Assembly (NCBI GenBank): GCA_023397655.1 | Contig: JAEWTW010000005.1 | Coordinates: 1 to 35,014 of the forward strand | Length of the DNA: 35,014 nucleotides | Direction: 5' to 3' | Source of the DNA: Bacillota bacterium | GTDB taxonomy: Bacteria > Bacillota > Clostridia > Christensenellales > SZUA-584 | Part shown: one piece after another, positions 1-7,003 of the stretch | Position numbering within the stretch: position 1 is the stretch's first letter | Layout: each line of letters begins with the position of its first letter | Notes under the pieces: generated by a model | What the model was told of the DNA's origin: nothing | Database searches by the model: none | The model's input: only the letters and a program-made list of their open reading frames with translations | Translations under genes and position numbers: made by a program

Positions 1-126
1 TCTTGACTACTATAATAATCGCCGTATTAAGGCAAAGCTAAAGGGCTTGCCACCCGCTGTTCACAGGCTGCAAGCCCTATCGACCGCTTAATAAAAATAT
101 TTGTCTATCTTTTTGGGGTCACTTCA
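1..126 (+). mobile_element. Right end of an IS3-family insertion sequence (cut by window edge)
   Basis: The window opens in the last codons of an IS3/IS150-type transposase, followed by about 35 non-coding bases that end in a typical IS3-family terminal repeat at 102-126 (core tttttggggtcacttca). In this family the right inverted repeat commonly reads like the complement of TGAA.TGACCCC.AAAAAG, and this one fits. The left end and most of the element lie outside the window, so completeness, activity and target duplication cannot be judged. Confidence 0.8.
2..91 (+). CDS. IS3-family transposase, C-terminal fragment (partial at window edge)
   Basis: The reading frame open at base 2 gives about 29 residues beginning LDYYNNRRIKAKLKG and ending at TAA 89-91. 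The Y-N-N-x-R-I-K-x-K-L-K-G signature is the usual C-terminus of the IS3/IS150 OrfB integrase (DDE recombinase), which cuts and joins the element ends. The catalytic DDE residues would lie upstream of the window. Only the tail is visible, so I cannot say whether the gene is intact. The call rests on this tail and on the adjacent IS3-type terminal repeat. Confidence 0.8.
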   Translation, partial: LDYYNNRRIKAKLKGLPPAVHRLQALSTA

Positions 127-222
127 AAGTACCGGTACATCGGTATTTCAGGGCTTTTCCTTATTACATCATGTAGCACCCTGTTTTCGGCTAGTACAAG
201 ATTAGGTGCAACATGACGCAAC

Positions 223-1233
223 TTATTTTTCTGCGCTCTCGTTCCCTACAAAGAAATCCTCCGAGAAATTAACGAATATTGAATAGGTCTCATCACCTAT
301 ATAATTATAAGCCTTAACCTCCACCCCCGGCCATTCCATAAGAAGACTTGGATTTTTTTCATAAGGCATGCTGCTTCTCGAATCCGCGGGGCCTAGTATC
401 TCTTCCATCCTGTCTCCGAATGATTTAAGGCAATCACCTATATCTGCAATCTCCATATCATACAGGTCAGTTTGAAATCCCAAGCTGCTGAGTTTTAATT
501 CCGAATCCCTGACCGAAAAGAAGAAACTAAACCCATCATCATAACTTAGATAATACGAATAAGGTTCGCTCGCGTAGTATTCGGGCAACGGAGCGGGCGT
601 CTCATTGCGGTATATTGTCTCTATATCAGTACCGAACGCATAAGGAATCAGACTTGTCAAATCTGTTTCTGGCGGCGTATAAACATCTACCCGTGCAATA
701 GACTCTGGAGCCACGTTAAAGTCGGTACTAAGGCTAATATGATAGCTTTCGTTTTCCCATTTGTAAATCTCAGATTCTTCGTCATATGAATGGCTGCCCA
801 GTACAGTATCCAAACTGTCCACAAGCTCCTTTATCTGTTCATCGCATGTGCGGTCTTTATCCTGAAAAATATCAAAAATTATAAGAGCAAGCGTAGGATT
901 GCCGACAGCGATATCTTCATTGCCATCATTAATATTCCTGAAAATATATTTTACTATCGCCGGAGACCCCAAGAGTTCAGCGTAATATGTCAGAAATACC
1001 GTACTGACTTTTTCTTCACTTTTCCTATTCATTACGTCTCCAAATGTGCTTTCACACGTGAATCCGGCAACTGAGTTTTTGGCTTTATCGAGTTGCAAAA
1101 TGTCGATCAAGGAATCTATTTGCTCAAAATTTGGCCTCGAAGTTGGCGGAAGTGCAAATGTATTTTCAAACGCAGCGCAACCTGAAAGCAGAAGTGCCAC
1201 GGCTAACGTGAGCAATTTAAACGTTTTCATCAT
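223..1233 (-). CDS. Hypothetical lipoprotein
   Basis: A 336-residue protein starts at an ATG-ATG pair behind a TAGGAGT ribosome site. The N-terminus has a lysine, a hydrophobic stretch and a lipobox LSGC with the modified cysteine at residue 19 (18 if the second ATG is used), so it is probably exported and lipid-anchored to the outer face of the membrane. The mature part is acidic and rich in Tyr, Ser and Phe. I recognise no domain. It stands alone, its 3' end about 100 bases from the IS3 end, and is more AT-rich than the genes that follow, which could mean recent arrival. The lipoprotein call is firm; function is unknown. Confidence 0.75.
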   Translation of the reverse strand: MMKTFKLLTLAVALLLSGCAAFENTFALPPTSRPNFEQIDSLIDILQLDKAKNSVAGFTCESTFGDVMNRKSEEKVSTVFLTYYAELLGSPAIVKYIFRNINDGNEDIAVGNPTLALIIFDIFQDKDRTCDEQIKELVDSLDTVLGSHSYDEESEIYKWENESYHISLSTDFNVAPESIARVDVYTPPETDLTSLIPYAFGTDIETIYRNETPAPLPEYYASEPYSYYLSYDDGFSFFFSVRDSELKLSSLGFQTDLYDMEIADIGDCLKSFGDRMEEILGPADSRSSMPYEKNPSLLMEWPGVEVKAYNYIGDETYSIFVNFSEDFFVGNESAEK

Positions 1234-1386
1234 TGGACTCCTACAATAAATAATTATACATATTTATAAACAACCCCATGGTTTCCATAACAACAAATAG
1301 TATGGTGAAACTGATTATGACAAAAGTAAAATAATAATACAGGAGCCACGCTGATCAAGTCAGTATACAAATGGCTGCTTTTATTG

Positions 1387-1395
1387 TGCTATAAT
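1387..1395 (+). promoter_or_regulatory. Extended -10 promoter of tdk
   Basis: TGCTATAAT is a perfect TGnTATAAT extended -10 about 38 bases before the tdk start. No good -35 box is seen at 16-18 bases upstream, which is common for extended -10 promoters. Confidence 0.55.
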
Positions 1396-1432
1396 ACTAG
1401 GCAGATATATAGGGGTGGGGAGGAAACGGACG

Positions 1433-2017
1433 TTGGCGAAACTGTATTTCCGGCATGGGGCGATGGGCAGCAGCAAGACGGCAAACCTTTTGATGGTGGA
1501 CTACAACTACGCGGAGCGCGACCAGAAGGCGCTGGTGCTAAAGCCGCGGGTGGACGACCGGTTCGGCGAGCGCATCGTGATGTCGCGCATGGGCATCAAC
1601 AAGGAGTGCCTTTTTGTGGAAGATTTCGTACGGATGAGTGCGGACGAGATCAAGGCGTACGACTGCATTTTGGTGGACGAGGCGCAGTTTGTCTCCAAGT
1701 CGGACGTGGAGTTTTTCACATACGTGGTGGACGAGCTGAACGTTCCGGTGATCTGCTATGGCCTCAGGACGGATTTTCAGCGCAACTTATTTGAAGGCAG
1801 CATGTGGCTGCTGGCGTGGGCGGACACCATCGAAGAGATCAAGACGATCTGCTGGTGCGGCAAAAAAGCGATATGCAACGCGCGGCTGGACGGGGAAGGG
1901 AATATCATACGCGACGGCGCGCAGGTGGTGATGGGCGGAACGGGCAAGTATATTGCGCTTTGCCGTAAGCATCACAAAACGGGCGAAACGGGCAACCTGC
2001 CCGCTCTGCCGGATTAA
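1433..2017 (+). CDS. tdk: Thymidine kinase (type II)
   Basis: This enzyme phosphorylates thymidine to dTMP with ATP in the salvage pathway, in the cytoplasm. The 194-residue protein has the P-loop GAMGSSKT at residues 9-16, the DEAQF motif with catalytic Glu83, and a zinc-binding lasso with C140-x-C142 and C177-x2-H180, all typical of type II TK at its usual length (about 190-200). I choose TTG at 1433: it gives the family N-terminus MAKLYFRHGAMGSSKT and sits nine bases after GGGGAGG. A GTG at 1415 would add six residues overlapping the ribosome site. Its stop overlaps the end of the convergent small gene by four bases. The function is secure. Confidence 0.93.
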   Translation: MAKLYFRHGAMGSSKTANLLMVDYNYAERDQKALVLKPRVDDRFGERIVMSRMGINKECLFVEDFVRMSADEIKAYDCILVDEAQFVSKSDVEFFTYVVDELNVPVICYGLRTDFQRNLFEGSMWLLAWADTIEEIKTICWCGKKAICNARLDGEGNIIRDGAQVVMGGTGKYIALCRKHHKTGETGNLPALPD

Positions 2018-2264
2018 TATCTTCTGGGCTTGTGCAGCTCGTGCTGAGCGCGGTCAAAGTCATCCTTGTGGACATAAACGTAGTACATGCTGGACATCAA
2101 AGGGTTTCCTCTGCTTGAGGTAATGACACTTCTGTGCGATGCGCCGTGGTCGATGGATCGAAGTATGTAGCGTATGCGGACGGCGGACAGGGTATCGCGG
2201 ACGCGGCGAGCTGGCCGATGTCATAACCGGCAAACACTTCTTTACGGTTCCAGAATGTGATCAT
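2014..2264 (-). pseudogene. Frameshifted paralogue of the neighbouring small protein
   Basis: Read on the minus strand from ATG 2264 (GGAGG five bases upstream), this starts MITFWNRKEVFAGYDIGQLA, closely matching the N-terminus of the intact gene at 2276-2519. The frame then breaks near 2200-2204. In the next frame it resumes as VRDTLSAVRIRYIL and ends MYYVYVHKDDFDRAQ...RRY, again aligning with the paralogue (VRRTLTDAG, LNYIYVHKDDLERA). The length is 251 bases, one short of a whole number of codons, so a single lost base explains it. It may be a real pseudogene or a consensus error. Family function is unknown; resemblance to DUF2007-like small proteins is only an impression. Confidence 0.7.
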
Positions 2265-2273
2265 GGCAGCCTC

Positions 2274-2519
2274 CTAACGGATGACGGAGATCCGAAGCGC
2301 CGCATACGCCCGCTCCAGATCGTCCTTATGCACATAGATATAGTTAAGTACAGAGTATCGTGAGTGTTCACCAAAGGACCCCATGCGGCTGCGTATGGTT
2401 TGATTGCCGGCGCGTTGAATGAAGGGGATGCCGGCGTCGGTCAGCGTTCTTCGCACTTCGGCGAGCTGATCGATATCAAAGCCCATATACACTTCTCGAC
2501 GGTTCCATATCGAAATCAT
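2274..2519 (-). CDS. Small conserved hypothetical protein (tandem paralogue, intact)
   Basis: This is an 81-residue protein starting MISIWNRREVYMGFDIDQLA. ATG 2519 is chosen because AAAGGAGTGTAC precedes it; the longer ORF start at 2534 would place the ribosome site inside the gene. The C-terminus carries YIYVHKDDLERA. The pattern of a short beta/alpha unit (a residue-pair near 'LTDAGIPF') followed by a Y-V-x-K-x-D strand resembles DUF2007-type 'putative signal transducing' proteins, but I am not certain. The gene lies between the PhzF-like gene (about 18 bases upstream) and its frameshifted copy (stop overlapping that gene's ribosome site), so all three are probably co-transcribed. The function is unknown. 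Confidence 0.7.
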   Translation of the reverse strand: MISIWNRREVYMGFDIDQLAEVRRTLTDAGIPFIQRAGNQTIRSRMGSFGEHSRYSVLNYIYVHKDDLERAYAALRISVIR

Positions 2520-2537
2520 GTACACTCCTTTCAACGC

Positions 2538-3317
2538 TTATAAGCTGATCTCTCCGCGCAGATAGCAAGTTGCTCTGCCGCCTATTTTGACGCGTTCGCC
2601 GTAGTCCTCGCAGAGCAGGCTGCCACCGCGGGCGGATAACTGGCGCGCCGTCATTTGCGCTTTGCCAAGACGGCCTGCCCAGAACGGGATGAGCGTGCAG
2701 TGGGACGAGCCGGTGACCGGGTCTTCCGGTATGCCCGCGTTCGGCGCGAAGAAGCGTGAGACGAAGTCGCAATGACTTCCCTTCGCCGTGACAATGATCG
2801 CAAACACGTTATCAAACTTTTGGAGCAGTGCGTAATCCGGTTGCAGATTTCGGACGGTATCCTCGCTGTCCAGCAGCACCAGCAGGTCCCGAGACATGTG
2901 CGTTTCCAGCACGGAGACACCCAGCGCCTGCTCCAACAGGGGCGGTACATCGCACGGCACGGGCGCGCGGCTGGGAAAGTCCATCGTGAATATATCGCCG
3001 CTTTGGATGACGGTAAGCGTGCCGCTCTGGGTATGGAAGTTCACAGTACCGGATACAGTATGCACCTCGTTCATCAGCACGAACGCGCTGGCGAGCGTGG
3101 CATGGCCGCACAGGTCGATCTCCACCTCGGGCGTGAACCAGCGCAAGCCGTATGCGCTTTCATCTTCGCGCACTAAAAACGCGGTTTCGGCGAGGTTGTT
3201 CTCCATCGCTATATTCTGCATCACCGCGTCGTCCGGCCACGAATCCAGCAGGCAAACGCCAGCGGGATTGCCGCCGAACAGCTTATCCGTGAACACATCG
3301 ATGACGAAGTATTTCAT
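2538..3317 (-). CDS. PhzF-family isomerase
   Basis: This 259-residue protein belongs to the PhzF/DapF-fold family, whose best-known member isomerises dihydro-3-hydroxyanthranilate in phenazine synthesis; most members have unknown substrates. Visible marks are the N-terminal F-x-G-N-P-A-G-V segment, NLAET with the expected catalytic Glu at residue 44, DLCGHATLA at 68-76, and GIPEDPVTGSSH in the second half. The length is normal for the family. There are no phenazine genes nearby, so a role in phenazine synthesis is not implied. It probably leads a minus-strand transcript with the two small paralogues downstream. Confidence 0.85.
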   Translation of the reverse strand: MKYFVIDVFTDKLFGGNPAGVCLLDSWPDDAVMQNIAMENNLAETAFLVREDESAYGLRWFTPEVEIDLCGHATLASAFVLMNEVHTVSGTVNFHTQSGTLTVIQSGDIFTMDFPSRAPVPCDVPPLLEQALGVSVLETHMSRDLLVLLDSEDTVRNLQPDYALLQKFDNVFAIIVTAKGSHCDFVSRFFAPNAGIPEDPVTGSSHCTLIPFWAGRLGKAQMTARQLSARGGSLLCEDYGERVKIGGRATCYLRGEISL

Positions 3318-3341
3318 TGCATTGGCCCTCCTCGATGAGGT

Positions 3342-3400
3342 TTATTAAGACCGTGGAGGCGCTGCCTCCACACCTTCGCCCAAGGGACGCGTCCCTTGGG
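3342..3400. repeat. Dispersed palindromic intergenic element, copy A
   Basis: The copy begins ttattaagacc and contains two palindromes: TGGAGGC-gct-GCCTCCA at 3354-3370 and a perfect 22-base palindrome at 3379-3400 (CCCAAGGGACG and its complement). An inverted copy occurs at 25,359-25,416 and a third at 25,083-25,140, with the same order of parts (aagacc, palindrome 1, spacer, palindrome 2, gaa-ccc). Confidence 0.8.
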
Positions 3401-3454
3401 AATCCCACAAGAAATGCCTGACGGTATTTCTATATCTCTAATTAATAAAGGGTG

Positions 3455-3526
3455 AGGAAATGCGGAGCATTTCCTGAGTTTTGCTACTTTTTAAAAAAGT
3501 AGCGGGGTGCAGGGGCAGCGCCCCTG
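3455..3526. repeat. Second palindromic module of the same intergenic family
   Basis: Three hairpins follow one another: AGGAAATGC-gga-GCATTTCCT at 3455-3475, GCTACTTTTT with AAAAAGTAGC at 3483-3503, and CAGGGGC-agc-GCCCCTG at 3510-3526. The first is echoed at 25,326-25,345 (ggaaaatgcggagcactttcc). This fills most of the gap between the PhzF-like gene and the aminotransferase; no coding signal is visible there. Confidence 0.75.
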
Positions 3527-3537
3527 TGAAGAGCCAA

Positions 3538-4695
3538 CTATAAGCACCCGCTGATGCGTCGGGCGGCTTCCTCAATGCGTTCCTTGGTCTGAACCAGGGC
3601 GATGCGCACATAGCCTTTTCCCTGATCGCCAAACGCGCTGCCCGGCACCACGATGACACCGGCTTTGCGCAGCAGCATCTTCGCGAACTCCACATCGTCC
3701 GCATAGCCGTCGGGTATTTTCGCCCAGACGAACATGGTGGCGGCAGGCGGCGTGATGGTCCAACCGGCTTCACCGAAGGCACGGATGAGTATGTTGCGCC
3801 GCTTCTCATACTCGCCGCAGGTGAACCGGACGACTGTCTCGTCCGACTCCATCGCGCAGATGCCCGCGCGCTGCACCGGCAGGAACACGCCGTAGTCGGT
3901 GTTGGACTTGACCTGCTTGAGGCCGGAGATATATTCGGCGTTACCCACGCAGAACCCGAGGCGCGCGCCGGCATAGCCGTACGTTTTGGACAGCGAATTG
4001 AACTCCGCGCCGATGTCCTTCGCGCCCTTGTGCGCGAGAAAGCTACCCACGCAAATGCCGTCAAACGCGAGCTCGCTGTAGGCGTTGTCATGGATGACGA
4101 AAATATCGTGCTGTTTGGCGAACGCGATCAGCTCGTCGTAAAACGAGGGGGGCGCAACAGCGGTGGTGGGGTTGTTGGGGTATGATACGATCATCAGCTT
4201 GGCGCGCTGCGCCACATCCGCGGGTATATCGGTAAAATCGGTGATAAAGCCTTTCTCAGGCCGCTGCGGGACACGGAACACGTCCGCATGCGCCAGCGCC
4301 GCGCCCACGAAGAACGCGGGATAGCAGGGGTCCTGCAGTATCACGGTGTCGCCCGGATCGACGACGGGCAGGCAGCAGTGCGCCAACCCCTCCTGCGAGC
4401 CCAGCACCGAGCATACTTCCGTTTCGGGGTCCAGCGTGACGCCATAGCGGCGGTTGTACCAGCGGGCGGCGGCCTCCGTCAGCTCCGGCAGGTCGCCGAT
4501 GGCGTAGATATAATTGCCGTCCTTCATCGACTCTTCCGCGATGGCCTGCTTGATGGCGGGCGCGGGCGGTATGTTGGGCGTGCCCACGCCAAGATCGATC
4601 ACATCGACGCCGGACGCAATGCGAGAGGCTTTTTCCCTGGCGAGTTCGGTGAATATGCCGGAAGACAGGCGGCTTAACAGTTTGGATGTTTGCAT
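3538..4695 (-). CDS. PLP-dependent class I aminotransferase, DapL/AlaT-like
   Basis: This is a 385-residue fold-type I aminotransferase that moves amino groups between amino and keto acids using pyridoxal phosphate. Seen are DLGVGTPNIPP at 34-44, YPNNPT at 172-177, D203-x2-Y206 for cofactor contact, SLSKTYGYAGARLGF with Schiff-base Lys237, and YVRIALV near the end for the substrate carboxylate. The N-terminus and DxGxGTP-like motif resemble LL-diaminopimelate aminotransferases and their relatives, so a role in lysine or cell-wall precursor synthesis is possible; alanine or aromatic substrates cannot be excluded. The ATG at 4695 is the only start before an in-frame stop. Its upstream leader holds a GAAGCGC/GCGCTTC inverted repeat. 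Confidence 0.82.
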   Translation of the reverse strand: MQTSKLLSRLSSGIFTELAREKASRIASGVDVIDLGVGTPNIPPAPAIKQAIAEESMKDGNYIYAIGDLPELTEAAARWYNRRYGVTLDPETEVCSVLGSQEGLAHCCLPVVDPGDTVILQDPCYPAFFVGAALAHADVFRVPQRPEKGFITDFTDIPADVAQRAKLMIVSYPNNPTTAVAPPSFYDELIAFAKQHDIFVIHDNAYSELAFDGICVGSFLAHKGAKDIGAEFNSLSKTYGYAGARLGFCVGNAEYISGLKQVKSNTDYGVFLPVQRAGICAMESDETVVRFTCGEYEKRRNILIRAFGEAGWTITPPAATMFVWAKIPDGYADDVEFAKMLLRKAGVIVVPGSAFGDQGKGYVRIALVQTKERIEEAARRISGCL

Positions 4696-4868
4696 ATGGA
4701 TCTGTCAGCGAAGCGCGGGGACTCCTGCAAGCGCTTCTCTCCTTTGTAGTTTGAAAACGGGCGTTGCCCTCATGCTGATTATATACGTTTGTGATCAAAA
4801 AATCAAAGTATTGCCGCTTGCCGTGCGGCTGCCTGTGCGGTTAAAATGGACAGACGGGAGAAGATGAT

Positions 4869-5150
4869 ATGCAGTTATGGGAAACGGCAGCAGCTGCCGT
4901 GCTGGCGGCGGTAAACGTCGCGGCATTTGCCGTGTGCGCCGCGGACAAGCGTGCGGCGGTCAAAAACAAAAGCCGGGTCAGGGAAAGCACGCTGCTGGCG
5001 CTGGCTTTTTTCGGAGGCGCAGCTGGTATGTATCTGGCGATGCTGTTATTCCGCCACAAGACGCGAAAACCGAAATTTTCGGTGCTGGTTCCGCTTCTTT
5101 TGATAGCGCAGTCGGCGCTGATCATTTGGATTTTAATCCAATTTGGGTAA
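4869..5150 (+). CDS. DUF1294-like small membrane protein
   Basis: This 93-residue protein is preceded by GGGAGAAGATGAT. It has a hydrophobic N-terminal segment (about 7-25), then ADKRAAVKNKSRVRE, a middle segment with FFGGAAGMYLAMLLFRHKTRKPKF, and a final hydrophobic segment (about 72-91). The D-K-x-A ... R-x-x-E ... GG-x-x-G ... R-H-K-T-x-K-x-x-F pattern is that of DUF1294 proteins, which have no established function. It probably lies in the cytoplasmic membrane with two to three segments. It has its own short upstream region and is followed by the strong rpmH promoter, so it need not be in that operon. Confidence 0.8.
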   Translation: MQLWETAAAAVLAAVNVAAFAVCAADKRAAVKNKSRVRESTLLALAFFGGAAGMYLAMLLFRHKTRKPKFSVLVPLLLIAQSALIIWILIQFG

Positions 5151-5190
5151 AAACGGCTGCCCGGCAAAAACAGGGATCGAATCATTGTTG

Positions 5191-5219
5191 TTGACATCGG
5201 CGGGTGACTTCAATATAAT
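5191..5219 (+). promoter_or_regulatory. Consensus sigma-A promoter of the rpmH operon
   Basis: TTGACA at 5191-5196 and TATAAT at 5214-5219 are separated by exactly 17 bases, a perfect vegetative promoter. Transcription would start near 5226, leaving a leader of about 60 bases before rpmH. Confidence 0.9.
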
Positions 5220-5287
5220 ATATCCGTCTTACCATCGATATAAAGGCCGCAACCGGCTAAAATATGAAAGAGAGTGACTATAAGGCC

Positions 5288-5422
5288 ATGAAAATGACAT
5301 TACAGCCCAAAAAGAGACAGCGCAAAAAGGTACACGGCTTCAGACAGAGAATGAAGACCCGCAACGGCCGCAATGTATTGAAGCGCAGAAGAGCAAAGGG
5401 CAGAAAAGAGCTTTCCGCATAA
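5288..5422 (+). CDS. rpmH: 50S ribosomal protein L34
   Basis: This 44-residue, very basic protein reads MKMTLQPKKRQRKKVHGFRQ and continues with RMKTRNGRNVLKRRRAKGRKELSA, which is the L34 pattern at normal length (44-46). L34 is a structural component of the large ribosomal subunit. Two starts are possible: ATG 5288 just after AAGGCC, or ATG 5294 two codons later, which would give a sequence closer to many L34 proteins and a better distance from AAGG. It is the first gene of the conserved rpmH-rnpA-yidD-yidC-jag cluster and is driven by the perfect promoter at 5191-5219. Confidence 0.95.
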   Translation: MKMTLQPKKRQRKKVHGFRQRMKTRNGRNVLKRRRAKGRKELSA

Positions 5423-5477
5423 AGCTTGCTGGTGCCGGGTGACCGGCATTTTTTGCCATAATGGATAGGAATGACTA

Positions 5478-5822
5478 TTGAGGCGCGAATATTCGCTGAG
5501 GCGCAACAAAGAATTCAGATATGTGTACAGAAGAGGCAGGTCTGTCTCGGACAGCCGCATAGTGCTCGTATACGTGGTCACCAAAACGCCGCACTTGAAG
5601 GTGGGCTTTTCAGTATCGCGGAAGCTGGGCAACAGCGTGCAGCGCAACCGGCTGAAACGGCGTATGAAGGAAGCTTTTTTCGCAGTGCTGGACAGGGTGC
5701 CGAAAAACTGCCTGCTGGTTTTTACACCGAGGGAAGCGGCCAAGGAAATGACCTATGCGGACATAGAGGTATCTTTGAACAAGCTGCTTAAAAAAGCGGG
5801 GCTTATGGAGAGATCATCATGA
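5478..5822 (+). CDS. rnpA: Ribonuclease P protein component
   Basis: RnpA is the protein subunit that helps RNase P RNA bind and cut the 5' leader of pre-tRNA. The 114-residue protein starts at TTG 5478 behind AGGA and begins MRREYSLRRNKEFRYVYRRG, the usual N-terminus. It contains the RNR signature helix in GNSVQRNRLKRRMKEAF (about residues 51-67), which contacts the RNA. Length is typical. Its stop overlaps the yidD start (ATGA at 5819-5822), which suggests translational coupling. Confidence 0.95.
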   Translation: MRREYSLRRNKEFRYVYRRGRSVSDSRIVLVYVVTKTPHLKVGFSVSRKLGNSVQRNRLKRRMKEAFFAVLDRVPKNCLLVFTPREAAKEMTYADIEVSLNKLLKKAGLMERSS

Positions 5823-6028
5823 AGCGCGTGCTGCTTTCAATCATCTGGTTTTACAAAAGAGCCGTCTCACCCTATACGCGTCCGTCGTGCCGGTTTATAC
5901 CGACCTGTTCCGACTATGCCGTGGAGGCGATTGAAAAGCATGGCGCACTCAAGGGCTTTGGACTCTCTGTCTGGCGCATACTTAGGTGTAATCCTTTTGG
6001 CAAGGGCGGTTACGACCCTGTCCCTTAG
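5819..6028 (+). CDS. yidD: Membrane protein insertion efficiency factor YidD
   Basis: This 69-residue protein has the YidD hallmarks: an N-terminal amphipathic/hydrophobic stretch (LLSIIWFYKRAVSPY), CRFIPTCSDYAVEAIEKHG with two cysteines, and RCNPFGKGGYDPVP at the C-terminus. In other bacteria it sits on the inner face of the membrane and assists YidC-dependent insertion. The ATG overlaps the rnpA stop, and yidC follows after 30 bases. The order is as expected for the family. Confidence 0.93.
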   Translation: MKRVLLSIIWFYKRAVSPYTRPSCRFIPTCSDYAVEAIEKHGALKGFGLSVWRILRCNPFGKGGYDPVP

Positions 6029-6058
6029 GCAGTCAAATGATGACGGAGGACATTCAGA

Positions 6059-7003
6059 TTGGGTTTTTTAAGTGATAATTTCATCTCCGATTTCTTCGTA
6101 ACGTTGCTGAAGTTGATATTCAGCTTTATTAGCGATTATTCGGTGGCGATCATCGTGCTGACGGTGGCGATCAGGCTGCTGATTCTCCCTTTGGATTTGA
6201 AACAAAAGCAGAGCGCCCGCAAGATGGCGATGATTCAGCCCAAACTGGAATCGCTGAAAAAACGTTATGCCAACAACCCGCAGCAGTTGCAGAAGAAGCA
6301 GCAGGAGCTGTATAAATCGGAGGGTGTGAAGCCGCTGGCAGGCTGCCTGCCTATGCTGATCACGCTGCCGATATTCTTTGCGTTCTTCGGCGCGATGCGT
6401 GTGCTGGAGGCCGAGCAGACTATTTCGTTCATACTGAACGCGCAGCACCTGGGGCCGGACGCCTATGCGCTGCCGCAGTGGCTGTGGGTGCATAACTTCT
6501 GGCAGCCGGATTCGGGCTTGGAGCCGATCATGAAAACGGCGGCAAAGTTTGCGCAGTTCTTCGCTGCCAATGCCAACGTGACGCCGCAGCAGCTGCATAT
6601 GATGGCAAGCTCCGGGCTTTTGAACTTTGATGCGGTAAACGGCCTGCAAGCCGGTGCCGCTTATCAGACGCTGGCTGACAGTATCGTTCAGGCCAATGGC
6701 GTGACAGGGCTCAACAACGGCTGGTTCATACTGCCCATACTGGCGGGCGGCTCGCTGTTCCTGCAGCAGAGGCTGACATCGGCACAGACGCCGGGAGGCG
6801 CGCAGGCGCAGCCGGGCGGCAAGTTCATGCTGTGGTTCTTCCCGTTGTTTTCTGTGTACATCTGCGCAACAGCCAACGCCGCGTTTTCCGTTTACTGGCT
6901 GGCCGCGAACATCTATGCGCTGGGCCAGACGCTGATCGTGAATTACATTTACAAGAAGCGTGACGAAAAGAGAAAACAGGGCGTCATCGAGGAGGCAACT
7001 TAA
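6059..7003 (+). CDS. yidC: Membrane protein insertase YidC/Oxa1
   Basis: YidC inserts and folds membrane proteins, alone or with SecYEG. The 314-residue protein starts at TTG 6059, nine bases after GGAGG. Its first strong membrane segment (about 28-46) carries Arg39 in VAIRLLILP, equivalent to the conserved arginine of the hydrophilic groove. A charged cytoplasmic coiled hairpin follows (about 47-90, KQKQSARKMAMIQPKLESL...), then GCLPMLITLPIFFAFF, an extracellular segment of about 100 residues (115-220), and two closing segments. No lipobox is seen at the N-terminus, unlike many Firmicutes YidC. The extracellular insert makes it longer than Bacillus SpoIIIJ (about 260). TAATG overlap links it to jag. 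Confidence 0.93.
   Translation: MGFLSDNFISDFFVTLLKLIFSFISDYSVAIIVLTVAIRLLILPLDLKQKQSARKMAMIQPKLESLKKRYANNPQQLQKKQQELYKSEGVKPLAGCLPMLITLPIFFAFFGAMRVLEAEQTISFILNAQHLGPDAYALPQWLWVHNFWQPDSGLEPIMKTAAKFAQFFAANANVTPQQLHMMASSGLLNFDAVNGLQAGAAYQTLADSIVQANGVTGLNNGWFILPILAGGSLFLQQRLTSAQTPGGAQAQPGGKFMLWFFPLFSVYICATANAAFSVYWLAANIYALGQTLIVNYIYKKRDEKRKQGVIEEAT

Noticed and set aside
3342..3526. Possible CRISPR array or phage attachment site
   Set aside because: The repeats are palindromic modules of different sequence with no equal spacers, and no cas or integrase gene is near.
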